Notes under the pieces: model-generated
The model's database searches: none
What the model was told of the DNA's origin: nothing
What the model saw: the letters and a program-made list of their open reading frames with translations, nothing else
NCBI GenBank assembly: GCA_045538735.1
Contig: JAZSRY010000069.1
Span: 1-64,000, forward strand
Direction: 5' to 3'
DNA length: 64,000 nucleotides
Origin: SIG459 sp045538735
GTDB taxonomy: Bacteria > Bacillota > Clostridia > Oscillospirales > Oscillospiraceae
Program-made: the position numbers and the translations under genes
In this document: positions 1 to 7,353 of the stretch, piece by piece
Numbering within the stretch: the first letter of the stretch is position 1
Layout: each line of letters opens with the position of its first letter

Positions 1-83
1 ATTTTCTCTCTGAAGCTGAGAGTAAAGCCTGCGCTTTTTCCGCTTTGTTTCATGGTAACGTCGCTGATTCTGATGTTCCTCAT
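1..83 (-). CDS. LeuA-like (HMGL family) protein, N-terminal fragment
   Basis: Only the first 27 codons lie in the window; the gene continues past the left edge. It starts at ATG 83-81 behind an AAAGGAGA ribosome site. The peptide begins MRNIRISDVTMKQ and ends in LSFREK, closely matching the start of the LeuA-like protein at 3871-5268 (MRKIYISDISM...LSFREK), so the two are paralogues. Like that protein it lacks the TLRDGEQ active-site motif of 2-isopropylmalate/homocitrate synthases. It lies downstream of the ilvE terminator and so probably has its own promoter in the AT-rich 84-200 stretch. Its function is unknown. Confidence 0.7.
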   Translation of the reverse strand, partial: MRNIRISDVTMKQSGKSAGFTLSFREK

Positions 84-203
84 CTTAACATCTCCTTTTC
101 GGGGAATATAAATTTATGAAAAAATTATTCAAAAAATTATAATTAATATTCTTATTCAACCACTTTTTAAGAAATTTGTCAATAAATAATATAATAATAT
201 AAA

Positions 204-235
204 AAAGAGCACCGAATAAATATTCGGTGCTCTTT
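204..235 (-). terminator. Rho-independent terminator of the ilvE operon
   Basis: A 15-bp perfect stem (AAAGAGCACCGAATA and its complement) with a 2-nt loop, followed on the minus strand by a run of T residues. It lies 15 nt past the ilvE stop. Confidence 0.9.
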
Positions 236-249
236 GATTTTTATACAGT

Positions 250-1320
250 TCAGTCGCAGACTTTGAAAGTCCAGCCGAGGGTATCTTCGACCTTGCCGCT
301 CTGGATTCCGTAAAGGGTATCATAAAGTTTCTGTGCGGTGGGGCCGATTTTTCCTTCGTTGATGGAGATTTTTTTATCTTCCCAACCCATTGAACCAATG
401 GGGGAGATAACTGCGGCGGTGCCGCAGCCCCATGCTTCTTCCAAAGTGCCATTTTCCATAGCTTCAACAAGCTCGTCAACGCTGATGCGGCGCTCCTCCG
501 CGTCGAGACCCAGATATGCGCACATCTCGAGGATGCTCTTGCGGGTGATGCCGGGGAGGATGGAGCCGTTGAGAGCGGGAGTTACAATTTTGCCGCCGAT
601 TTTGAACATAATGTTCATGGCGCCGACTTCTTCTATATACTTGCGCTCAACGCCGTCAAGCCAAAGAACCTGAGTATAGCCCTTTTCTTCGGCGCGGTCG
701 CCTGCGCGGACGGAAGCTGCGTAGTTGCCGCCGCACTTGGCTTCGCCGGTGCCGCCGCGGACAGCGCGGACATCCTCGTCCTCGATCATAATCTTGACGG
801 GAGCCATGCCGCCTGCATAATAGCTGCCGGAGGGAGAGAGAATGATGATGAAGTGGGCGCGGCCGATGCCGTGAACACCCAGATGCTCGTCATCGCCTAT
901 CATAAAGGGGCGGATATACATACTGGTGCCTTCACCGTGGGGAACCCAGTCAGCTTCCAGCTTGATGAGAGCGTGGAGAGCCTGAAGAGTATCCTCTTCG
1001 GGGAGGAGGGGCAGACCCATACGGGCAGCGGAGCGGTTCATACGGCGAATATTCTCCATAGGACGGAACATCTGCACGCCGCCCTCAGCATTGCGGTAAG
1101 CCTTGAGACCTTCAAAAATCTCGCTGCCGTAGTGGAGAACGGTGGAGGCAGGATGGATGGAGAGGTTGCCGAAGGGCACAATGCGTGCGTCGTGCCAGCC
1201 GGTGGCCTTGTCCCAGTCCATAATGAACATATGGTCGGTGAACACCTTGCCGAAGCCCAGCTTGCTTTCGTCTGCGGGCTTGGCCTTGGGAGCGGTTGTT
1301 AAAGTTACCTTGATATCCAT
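250..1320 (-). CDS. ilvE: Branched-chain amino acid aminotransferase
   Basis: A PLP enzyme that interconverts Leu/Ile/Val and their 2-oxo acids with glutamate/2-oxoglutarate, in the cytoplasm. The product is 356 aa, the usual length for the eukaryote-like (BCAT) branch. The PLP lysine is K195 in GGTGEAKCGGNY; the YIRPFMIG motif and the EEVGAMN loop are also present. I chose ATG 1320-1318 because AGGAGGTT stands 7 nt upstream; a longer in-frame start (MTERHF...) has no such site. It is the last gene of the T-box operon that starts near 5570 and is followed by a strong terminator. Confidence 0.95.
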   Translation of the reverse strand: MDIKVTLTTAPKAKPADESKLGFGKVFTDHMFIMDWDKATGWHDARIVPFGNLSIHPASTVLHYGSEIFEGLKAYRNAEGGVQMFRPMENIRRMNRSAARMGLPLLPEEDTLQALHALIKLEADWVPHGEGTSMYIRPFMIGDDEHLGVHGIGRAHFIIILSPSGSYYAGGMAPVKIMIEDEDVRAVRGGTGEAKCGGNYAASVRAGDRAEEKGYTQVLWLDGVERKYIEEVGAMNIMFKIGGKIVTPALNGSILPGITRKSILEMCAYLGLDAEERRISVDELVEAMENGTLEEAWGCGTAAVISPIGSMGWEDKKISINEGKIGPTAQKLYDTLYGIQSGKVEDTLGWTFKVCD

Positions 1321-1399
1321 AGTTTTTAACCTCCTGAAAAAATGCCTTTCGGTCATTATATACCTTTATTTTGCAAAGTGCAAACCTTTGCGCTTTGTT

Positions 1400-3874
1400 T
1401 TATTTCTTGAGACCAAGCTTTTCGGCAGCGGCCTCGCGCATTTTGTATTTGAGAATTTTGCCTGCGGCGTTCATGGGGAAGGAGTCCATAAAGTCAATGT
1501 ATCTGGGGACTTTATGGCGGGCCATGCTGTCCATACAGTAGCGGCGCAGCTCGTCCTCGCCGAGACTCATGCCCTCTTTAAGAATAACGCAGGCCATGGC
1601 CTCCTCGCCGTACTGAGCATCGGGGACGGCGATAACCTGAACATCCTGCACCGCGGGATGAGTGTAGATAAACTCCTCAATCTCCTTGGGATAGATGTTC
1701 TCACCGCCGCGGATAATCATATCCTTCAGACGGCCTGTGATACGGTAGTTTCCGTTTTCATCCTTGCAGGCAAGGTCGCCGCTGTGAAGCCAGCCCTCAT
1801 CATCGATGGTGTCCCGGGTGGCATCGGGCATTTTGTAATAACCCTTCATGGTGTTGTAGCCTCGGGCGCAGAATTCGCCGTTGACGCCCACGGGGCATTC
1901 CTCGCCGGTTTCCGGGTCGATAATCTTGCATTCAACGTGGGGGAAATCGTAGCCCACAGTTTCGGTGCGGACATCCAGAGGGTCGGTCCAGGAGCTCATG
2001 GTGTTGCCGGGGGCGCACTCGGTCTGTCCGTAAACGCTGACAATGCCCCGCATATTCATCTCATCGGGCTGTGCGGCACGGCGCATCAGCTCGGGAGGGC
2101 AGCCTGCGCCTGCCATAATGCCGGTGCGCATATAGCTGAAATCCGTCTTGCGGTAGTCGGCGTGGTTGAACATGGCGATAAACATGGTGGGAACGCCGTT
2201 GAAGCAGGTGATGCGCTCCTGATTGATGCAGGCCAGAGAGTTCTTTGCGGAGAAATAGGGCATGGGGCACATAGTGGCGCCGTGGGTCATGGCGGAAGTC
2301 ATGGAAAGGGTCATGCCAAAGCAATGGAACATGGGAACCTGAATCATCATTCTGTCGGCGGTGGAAAGACCCATTCTGTCGCCTATGCACTTGCCGTTAT
2401 TCACAACGTTGTAGTGGGTGAGCATAACGCCCTTGGGGAAGCCGGTGGTGCCGGAGGTATACTGCATGTTGCAGACGTCGCTGGGGCGGACGGCGGCAGC
2501 CATGCGCTTTATCTCCTCGAGAGGTACCATGCTTGCTCTCTCCATAGCCTCGTCAAAGGTGAGGCAGCCGCTCTGGCGGAAGCCAACGGTGATGACATTG
2601 CGGAGGAAGGGCAGACGGCGGCAGTGGAGGCTCTCGCCGGGCTTTGTGGAGGCGATCTCGGGGCAAAGCTCATTTATAATCTTTGCGTAGTTGGAGTCCA
2701 GAGCGGACTCAATCATAACAAGAGTGTGGGTATCGCTCTGGCGGAGGAGATACTCAAGCTCGTGGATTTTGTAGGCGGTGTTGACGGTGACGAGGACGGC
2801 GCCAAGCTTCACCGTTGCCCAGAAGCTTATGTACCAGGCGGGAACATTGGTGCACCAAACGGCAACCTTGCTGCCCGCCTTCACGCCAAGACTCACCAGT
2901 GCGCGGGCGAAGCTGTCCACATCGTCGCGGAACTGCTCGTAGGTGCGGGTGTAGTCCAGAGTGGTGTACTTAAAGGCATACTGGTCGGGGAATTCCTCAA
3001 CTATTCTGTCCAGTACCTGAGGGAAGGTAAGGTTGATAAGCTCATCCTTCTGCCAGACATATTCGCCGCTGCCGTCGTGGTTGGGATAAAGCTTGCGGCG
3101 CTTGCCGCTGGAGCGGTCGTAGCGGGTCATATAGTTGACGAAATGGGGGAAGATAACCTCCCGCTCGGGCAGATCTTCCATCCATTCGGTTTTCCACATA
3201 AGGGAGATGAAGCCGTCATAGTCCACGCTTTGGAGAGCGCGCATCAGCTCGGCAACGGGGTAAGTGCCCTCGCCGATGATGTTATAGGTGTCAGCATCGT
3301 CGCTGTCGCGGAGATGGACATGCTTCACATAGGCGCCAAGATTTGTGATGGTGGCGGAGGGAGTCTCGCCCGCGTCGCGGTAGGGGTGGTGAACATCCCA
3401 AAGGGCTGCAAGGCTGTCGCTTGCAAAGTGGTTCATCAGGTCGCGCAGCGCCTCGGTGTCAGAATAAATGCCGCGGGTTTTGATGAGAATGGTAACGCCC
3501 TTTTCCTCGGCAAAAGGAAGAAGCTCTTCAATTGCCGAGTAAATAGTATCCATATTGCGGCTCTTGCAGTCGGCCGCAACATATTCAACGGACATATCTC
3601 CCGCAATGTCGATGCAGCGGCGCAGCTCGTCCTTGCCCTCTGCGGAAAGATCGCAGTCCGTGTCAAAAACGGGTATGGAAAGACCCTTGTTTTTCAGCTC
3701 GCGGGCGGTGGAGATAACGTTGTATTTGTGGAAGGGGCCGCCCTTGCCGATGAGCTCGCTGCGGCGGAGAACATTATAGATCTCTATGCCGTTAAAGCGC
3801 ATCTCCTCGGCGGTGGCAATAAGCTCTTCCCAGCCTTCCTGCCACCAGCCTCTTGTTGAAAACGAGAGTTTCAT
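1400..3874 (-). CDS. Fusion of a sugar-isomerase-like TIM barrel and an acyl-CoA ligase (AMP-binding)
   Basis: An 824-aa two-domain protein. Residues about 1-255 look like the xylose isomerase-like/IolE TIM barrel (GIEIYN, VEYVAADCK, WDVHHPY, KHVHLRD). Residues about 285-824 are a complete ANL-family ligase: P-loop YTSGTTGFPKGV near 470-482, VYGQTE, GWLHSGDLA, hinge GRLKDMIIRGGENIYPKEIE and the A10 lysine in AAGKILKYK. The ligase half most resembles medium/long-chain fatty acyl-CoA synthetases. The start overlaps the upstream LeuA-like gene by 4 nt (ATGA), with GGAGGG upstream, so the two are probably coupled. Substrate unknown; the operon suggests a branched-chain or other short acid, which is inference. 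Confidence 0.85.
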   Translation of the reverse strand: MKLSFSTRGWWQEGWEELIATAEEMRFNGIEIYNVLRRSELIGKGGPFHKYNVISTARELKNKGLSIPVFDTDCDLSAEGKDELRRCIDIAGDMSVEYVAADCKSRNMDTIYSAIEELLPFAEEKGVTILIKTRGIYSDTEALRDLMNHFASDSLAALWDVHHPYRDAGETPSATITNLGAYVKHVHLRDSDDADTYNIIGEGTYPVAELMRALQSVDYDGFISLMWKTEWMEDLPEREVIFPHFVNYMTRYDRSSGKRRKLYPNHDGSGEYVWQKDELINLTFPQVLDRIVEEFPDQYAFKYTTLDYTRTYEQFRDDVDSFARALVSLGVKAGSKVAVWCTNVPAWYISFWATVKLGAVLVTVNTAYKIHELEYLLRQSDTHTLVMIESALDSNYAKIINELCPEIASTKPGESLHCRRLPFLRNVITVGFRQSGCLTFDEAMERASMVPLEEIKRMAAAVRPSDVCNMQYTSGTTGFPKGVMLTHYNVVNNGKCIGDRMGLSTADRMMIQVPMFHCFGMTLSMTSAMTHGATMCPMPYFSAKNSLACINQERITCFNGVPTMFIAMFNHADYRKTDFSYMRTGIMAGAGCPPELMRRAAQPDEMNMRGIVSVYGQTECAPGNTMSSWTDPLDVRTETVGYDFPHVECKIIDPETGEECPVGVNGEFCARGYNTMKGYYKMPDATRDTIDDEGWLHSGDLACKDENGNYRITGRLKDMIIRGGENIYPKEIEEFIYTHPAVQDVQVIAVPDAQYGEEAMACVILKEGMSLGEDELRRYCMDSMARHKVPRYIDFMDSFPMNAAGKILKYKMREAAAEKLGLKK

Positions 3875-5268
3875 TCAGCACCCTCCTCGTAGACTATCTT
3901 GTTCAGTGCGTTCACATAGGCGCGGATGGATGCGCCGAGAATATCCGTGGAAATTCCTCTTCCGGAATAGAGCTTACCGCCGCTGCGGAGCTTGACTATG
4001 GTCTCGCCCATTGCCTCGCGGCCTTCGGTGATGGCCTGAATCTGGAATTCGTCCAGTTCAAAATGACGGCCGACAATCTGCTCAACGGCAATGAAGGCGG
4101 CATCGATGGGGCCGTCGCCTGCATAAACGCCCTGAAGCACCTTGTCCTCGTGGAGGAGTTTTATCTGGGCAACGGACTTCATTCCGCTGCTGGAATTGAC
4201 CATATAGCTTTCAACCTTGTAGGTGGGAGGCACCTGCAGCGCCGCGGTGGCAACAATGGCATCCAGCTCGGTGGCGCCGATGCGCTCTTTGCCTATGCGC
4301 TTGAGTGCGTCGTGAACCTTGGAGATATCCTCCTCGCTCAGGTCGTAGCCCAATGCGGCAACGGCTCTTGCGACTGCGGAAGCATCGTCATGGACGGAGA
4401 GCACCAGTGCGCTGTCCTCGGCGTGAACTCCGCTGTCATAGGGATTGCCGCTTTTTCCGGAGAACATACGGCCAATCTGGGCTATGCTGCGGCTGAGCTC
4501 GGTGATACGGATGCCGCAGGATGCACCAAGAGAATCTCCCCTTGCGGCGAGAATACGGGCAACATTATCAAGGGCGGCGGTGTCTCCGCCGCAGGAGCAG
4601 ACCTTAACCTCACCGGCGCCGCAGCCTATTGCCGCAACGGAGGCGGTGTCCGCCATGGAAAGCTCGTTTGCGCACTTAACGCCCAGACGGACATTCTCAA
4701 GAGCGGGGACGGCTGCGAAAAGCTCGCGGACAAACTCTGCAATCTCACCGGGAAGGCGGGCGCCTTCTGTATCGCAGACGGTTACAATGCCTGCACCGGC
4801 TTCAATGGCGGCAGAGATAATTTCGGCGAGAAAGTCCTTTTCCGCTCTGCAGGCATCCTCGGCAATGAACTCCACCTCACAGCCCTTCGCGGTGCAGGCT
4901 CCGACAGTTTCTTTAACGGCAGAGAGCATTGCGGCGGGCTTTTTGTGGTAAAAATACTCCATCTGAACGGAGGAGGTGGGAGCAACAACCTGAAGTCTGG
5001 GCTTTTTTGCAGCCTTGAGAGCGCTCCATACGGTCTCCACGCCCTCGGCGCTGAGTGCCACGGGCACTGCCACGGCAGCGTCGCGGACAGCAGAGGCGAT
5101 GGACTTGATAAGAAGGGAGTCAATTTTCACCTTTTCGATGCCGGCGCATTCAATGCAGTCGGCACCCAGCTTATCGAGAATCTTTGCAAGCTCTATTTTT
5201 TCTCTGAAAGAGAGGGCTGCACCCTTGGAAAGGAGCATGCTGATATCGCTGATATAAATCTTTCTCAT
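3871..5268 (-). CDS. LeuA-like protein with intact regulatory domain but no catalytic motif
   Basis: A 465-aa protein with 2-isopropylmalate synthase architecture: an HMGL-like barrel (about 1-310) and a C-terminal LeuA allosteric domain (about 340-465, VPPTYKVESYMVNSSSG, AVGD-type GVYAGDGPIDAAFIAVE). The signature TLRDGEQ near the N-terminus is replaced by ISMLLSKG, and the metal-binding HxHND(D)LG is replaced by VKCANELS, so the residues that bind the divalent metal and acetyl-CoA are missing. It should not be called leuA. Its role may be regulatory or sensory (inference). ATG follows AGGAGGTC; it is the first gene after a T-box leader. It is a paralogue of the fragment at the left edge. 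Confidence 0.8.
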   Translation of the reverse strand: MRKIYISDISMLLSKGAALSFREKIELAKILDKLGADCIECAGIEKVKIDSLLIKSIASAVRDAAVAVPVALSAEGVETVWSALKAAKKPRLQVVAPTSSVQMEYFYHKKPAAMLSAVKETVGACTAKGCEVEFIAEDACRAEKDFLAEIISAAIEAGAGIVTVCDTEGARLPGEIAEFVRELFAAVPALENVRLGVKCANELSMADTASVAAIGCGAGEVKVCSCGGDTAALDNVARILAARGDSLGASCGIRITELSRSIAQIGRMFSGKSGNPYDSGVHAEDSALVLSVHDDASAVARAVAALGYDLSEEDISKVHDALKRIGKERIGATELDAIVATAALQVPPTYKVESYMVNSSSGMKSVAQIKLLHEDKVLQGVYAGDGPIDAAFIAVEQIVGRHFELDEFQIQAITEGREAMGETIVKLRSGGKLYSGRGISTDILGASIRAYVNALNKIVYEEGAE

Positions 5269-5285
5269 AAAATTGACCTCCTGAA

Positions 5286-5572
5286 TGAAAAAATCCCTGA
5301 AGCTGCCGATGCAGCTTCAGGGACGAAAATTCTTTTCGCGGTACCACCCTGATTATTATCCCCTCGCGGGAAATAATCTCTCTCGGACTCATTTAAGTCC
5401 ACAGCCTGTAACGGGGCTGACCGTGTCCCACTACTGACCGCTTCGGCTTTGGCAGGACAAGCTCGGGAAAGAGACTGCTCATCTGTGTTTGGTATCGGCT
5501 CGCAGCAAGCGCCGACTCTCTGAAACACGCCCACAGAGGCATAATTCCGTCACAGCATTTAACGCATTAAAA
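5286..5572 (-). promoter_or_regulatory. T-box riboswitch leader
   Basis: On the minus strand the leader holds the conserved T-box AGGGTGGTACCGCG (5350-5337), an upstream AGAGAG/GCTTGCTGCGAG stem I region (about 5550-5470), and a terminator with a 13-bp stem TCCCTGAAGCTGC (5323-5294) followed by six T residues. The UGGU bulge pairs with tRNAs with A73, as in Leu, Ile or Val tRNAs but also many others. I could not assign the specifier codon confidently. It controls the LeuA-like/ligase/ilvE operon in response to an uncharged tRNA. Confidence 0.9.
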
Positions 5573-5582
5573 CGATAGCGTT

Positions 5583-5611
5583 ATTAAAACACATATATAA
5601 GGTATTGTCAA
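5583..5611 (-). promoter_or_regulatory. Sigma-A-type promoter of the T-box operon
   Basis: TTGACA (5611-5606), 17-bp spacer, TTTAAT (5588-5583) on the minus strand, placing the start just before stem I of the T-box. Confidence 0.7.
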
Positions 5612-5635
5612 GGTTTTTTGCCCTTTGGCAGGACC

Positions 5636-6742
5636 TTAGTCCAACTTCAGATCGCCCTCTTTTATCCAGCCCAGACGGCGGCAGACTCTCCCCAGCGCCC
5701 AGCAGATGACGGCGGGAAGAACAACGCTGATGAGGACAAGACCGATCCAGTCCATGGCTCCGGGGACGATGGCGCAGGCGCCGTTTTCAATAGCCTTTGC
5801 GGAGGGCTCAACCCAGCCCGTCCAGACGCCGATAGGTCCGCAGAGACCGCAGGTACCCATGCCGGAGTTGACGGCTGCGCCGTTCATTTCCAGACGGAAA
5901 ATGCAGGTGGCAATGGGGCCGGTTATCATACTGGTGAGTATGGGTGCAATCCAGATTTTAGGGTTGCGGACAATGTTGCCCATCTGAAGCATACTGGTGC
6001 CAAGACCCTGACTTACAATGCCGCCCCAGCGGTTTTCGCGGAAGCTCATAACCGCGAAGCCCACCATCTGTGCGCAACAGCCCGCAACAGCGGCGCCGCC
6101 TGCCAGACCCGTGAGACCGAAGGCCGCGCAGATTGCAGCGGAGGAGATGGGGAGGGTGAGGGCTATGCCCACAACGGCGGAGACTATTATGCCCATGAGG
6201 AAGGGATGCAGCTCCGTTGCCCATACGATGAAGGTGCCCACAAAGTTTGCGGCTTTTCCTATGGGTGCCGCGATGAAGTAAGCAAGACCCACGCCCACAA
6301 TAATGGTGACTATAGGCGTCACAAGAATGTCTATCTTGGTCTCCTTGCTGACCGCCTTGCCGAATTCGCTGGCAACTATGGCAACTATCAGCACGGCAAG
6401 AGGACCGCCCGCGCCGCCTATGGCGTTGGTGGCAAAGCCCACGGGCACGAGGGAGAAGAGTACCATCGCAGGAGCCTGCAGGGCAAAGCCTATGGCAACT
6501 GCCATTGCAGGACCTACCATGGCGCTGGCAAGACCGCCTATGGTGTAGTCTGTGCCGTTTACAGTGGCAACGGTGGCGTTTAGGAAGCCGATGCCGAACT
6601 GGCTGCCCAGTGTGTTCAGAATTGTGCCCACCAGAAGGGTACAGAAAAGACCCTGAGCCATGGCGCTGAGGGCATCAATGCCGTAGCGCTTGGCGGAGAA
6701 CACTATATTTTTTCTTTTGAGAAAAGCCTTGAATTTGCTCAT
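5636..6742 (-). CDS. PTS_EIIC_2-type membrane permease, candidate niacin transporter
   Basis: A 368-aa polytopic membrane protein with about nine or ten hydrophobic segments, many Gly/Ala-rich (AVAIGFALQAPAMVLFSLVP, NAIGGAGGPLAVLIVAIVAS, ICAAFGLTGLAGGAAVAGCC). It resembles the EIIC-like family PF13303, whose members stand alone without EIIA/EIIB domains. Start ATG 6742 has GGAGGA upstream. It sits behind a promoter overlapped by a NiaR-type palindrome and next to niaR and nicotinate phosphoribosyltransferase, so nicotinate or nicotinamide is the likeliest substrate. The family match is fairly sure; the substrate is inference from regulation only. Confidence 0.75.
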   Translation of the reverse strand: MSKFKAFLKRKNIVFSAKRYGIDALSAMAQGLFCTLLVGTILNTLGSQFGIGFLNATVATVNGTDYTIGGLASAMVGPAMAVAIGFALQAPAMVLFSLVPVGFATNAIGGAGGPLAVLIVAIVASEFGKAVSKETKIDILVTPIVTIIVGVGLAYFIAAPIGKAANFVGTFIVWATELHPFLMGIIVSAVVGIALTLPISSAAICAAFGLTGLAGGAAVAGCCAQMVGFAVMSFRENRWGGIVSQGLGTSMLQMGNIVRNPKIWIAPILTSMITGPIATCIFRLEMNGAAVNSGMGTCGLCGPIGVWTGWVEPSAKAIENGACAIVPGAMDWIGLVLISVVLPAVICWALGRVCRRLGWIKEGDLKLD

Positions 6743-6770
6743 AAAACTCTTCCTCCGATATGTAAAAACA

Positions 6771-6812
6771 ATAATAGCTATACAGGTGTCTTGACACCTG
6801 TATAGCTATTAT
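6771..6812 (-). promoter_or_regulatory. NiaR operator that also forms the niaR terminator hairpin
   Basis: A perfect 20-bp inverted repeat with a 2-nt centre. Its core ACAGGTGTC-TT-GACACCTGT matches the known Firmicute NiaR (YrxA) motif. It overlaps the -10 and start region of the permease promoter. Read as RNA from niaR it is a long stem followed by TTGTTTTTA, so it can also end the niaR message. Confidence 0.8.
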
Positions 6813-6835
6813 ATTCATAAATATTAAATTGTCAA
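6808..6835 (-). promoter_or_regulatory. Promoter of the EIIC-like permease gene
   Basis: TTGACA (6835-6830), 16-bp spacer and a perfect TATAAT (6813-6808) on the minus strand. The -35 overlaps the niaR stop codon and the -10 runs into the NiaR palindrome. Confidence 0.8.
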
Positions 6836-7353
6836 GCGTCTTCTTTCTTAAGCAAAATTCCCGCCTCTTTCAGCTCGTCGATTACGCGCTGAAGAGCCTC
6901 CTCGTCGGGGCAGAGGAGGGTGTGGAGGTGAATTCCGTCGGTGAGGGCGGAAAGGGGCTGAGCCTCGCATTCAATGTTGCGTGCAATAAACTGCTTCACA
7001 TCGTAGCGGCTTTTCAGCTCCAGAGAGCCGGTGAGCTGTCCGTAGATGGGGTGTTCCACGATAACATCTTTGACTATGCAGCCGTTATCCACCATAATAT
7101 CCAGCTCCCGCTCCATGTCCTCTCCGCTGTGGCAGCAGGCGAGGGTGCGGACTATCATGCCCGTGTCACGCTCAAGCACATAGCCTCTGGGGGTTGCAGA
7201 GATATCGTTTCCGAAGGCGCGCAGCAACGCAACGTCGCCCACGATGACCTGACGGCTGACGCCCAGCTTTTTGGCAAGACTCTCTGCGGAAATAGGGGCT
7301 GCGGAGCTGAGGAGCTGAGAAAGAATGGCCTCTCTGCGTTCATCTGCCTTCAT
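6832..7353 (-). CDS. niaR: NiaR-type transcriptional repressor of niacin genes
   Basis: A 173-aa regulator: an HTH_11 winged helix at about 5-60 (AESLAKKLGVSRQVIVGDVALLR) followed by the 3H domain (about 75-170) with its three histidine motifs (LACCHSGE, EHPIYG, DGIHLHT) that bind metal and nicotinate. In Firmicutes NiaR represses NAD salvage and niacin uptake when niacin is plentiful. It overlaps the 3' end of the nicotinate phosphoribosyltransferase gene by 14 nt, so the two are co-transcribed, and NiaR-type palindromes stand before both the operon and the neighbouring permease gene. Confidence 0.93.
   Translation of the reverse strand: MKADERREAILSQLLSSAAPISAESLAKKLGVSRQVIVGDVALLRAFGNDISATPRGYVLERDTGMIVRTLACCHSGEDMERELDIMVDNGCIVKDVIVEHPIYGQLTGSLELKSRYDVKQFIARNIECEAQPLSALTDGIHLHTLLCPDEEALQRVIDELKEAGILLKKEDA

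Noticed and set aside
1142..3859. Plus-strand 905-aa ORF
   Set aside because: It is antisense to the ligase fusion and ilvE, has no ribosome site, and its His/Ala/Gly-rich composition is that of a shadow frame in GC-rich codons.
3871..5268. Annotation as leuA (2-isopropylmalate synthase)
   Set aside because: The metal and acetyl-CoA binding motifs are missing, so the enzymatic name is not supported.
5460..5572. Reading the T-box specifier codon (Leu CUC considered)
   Set aside because: I could not fix the specifier loop register by eye, so no amino acid is assigned; only A73 in the tRNA is implied.
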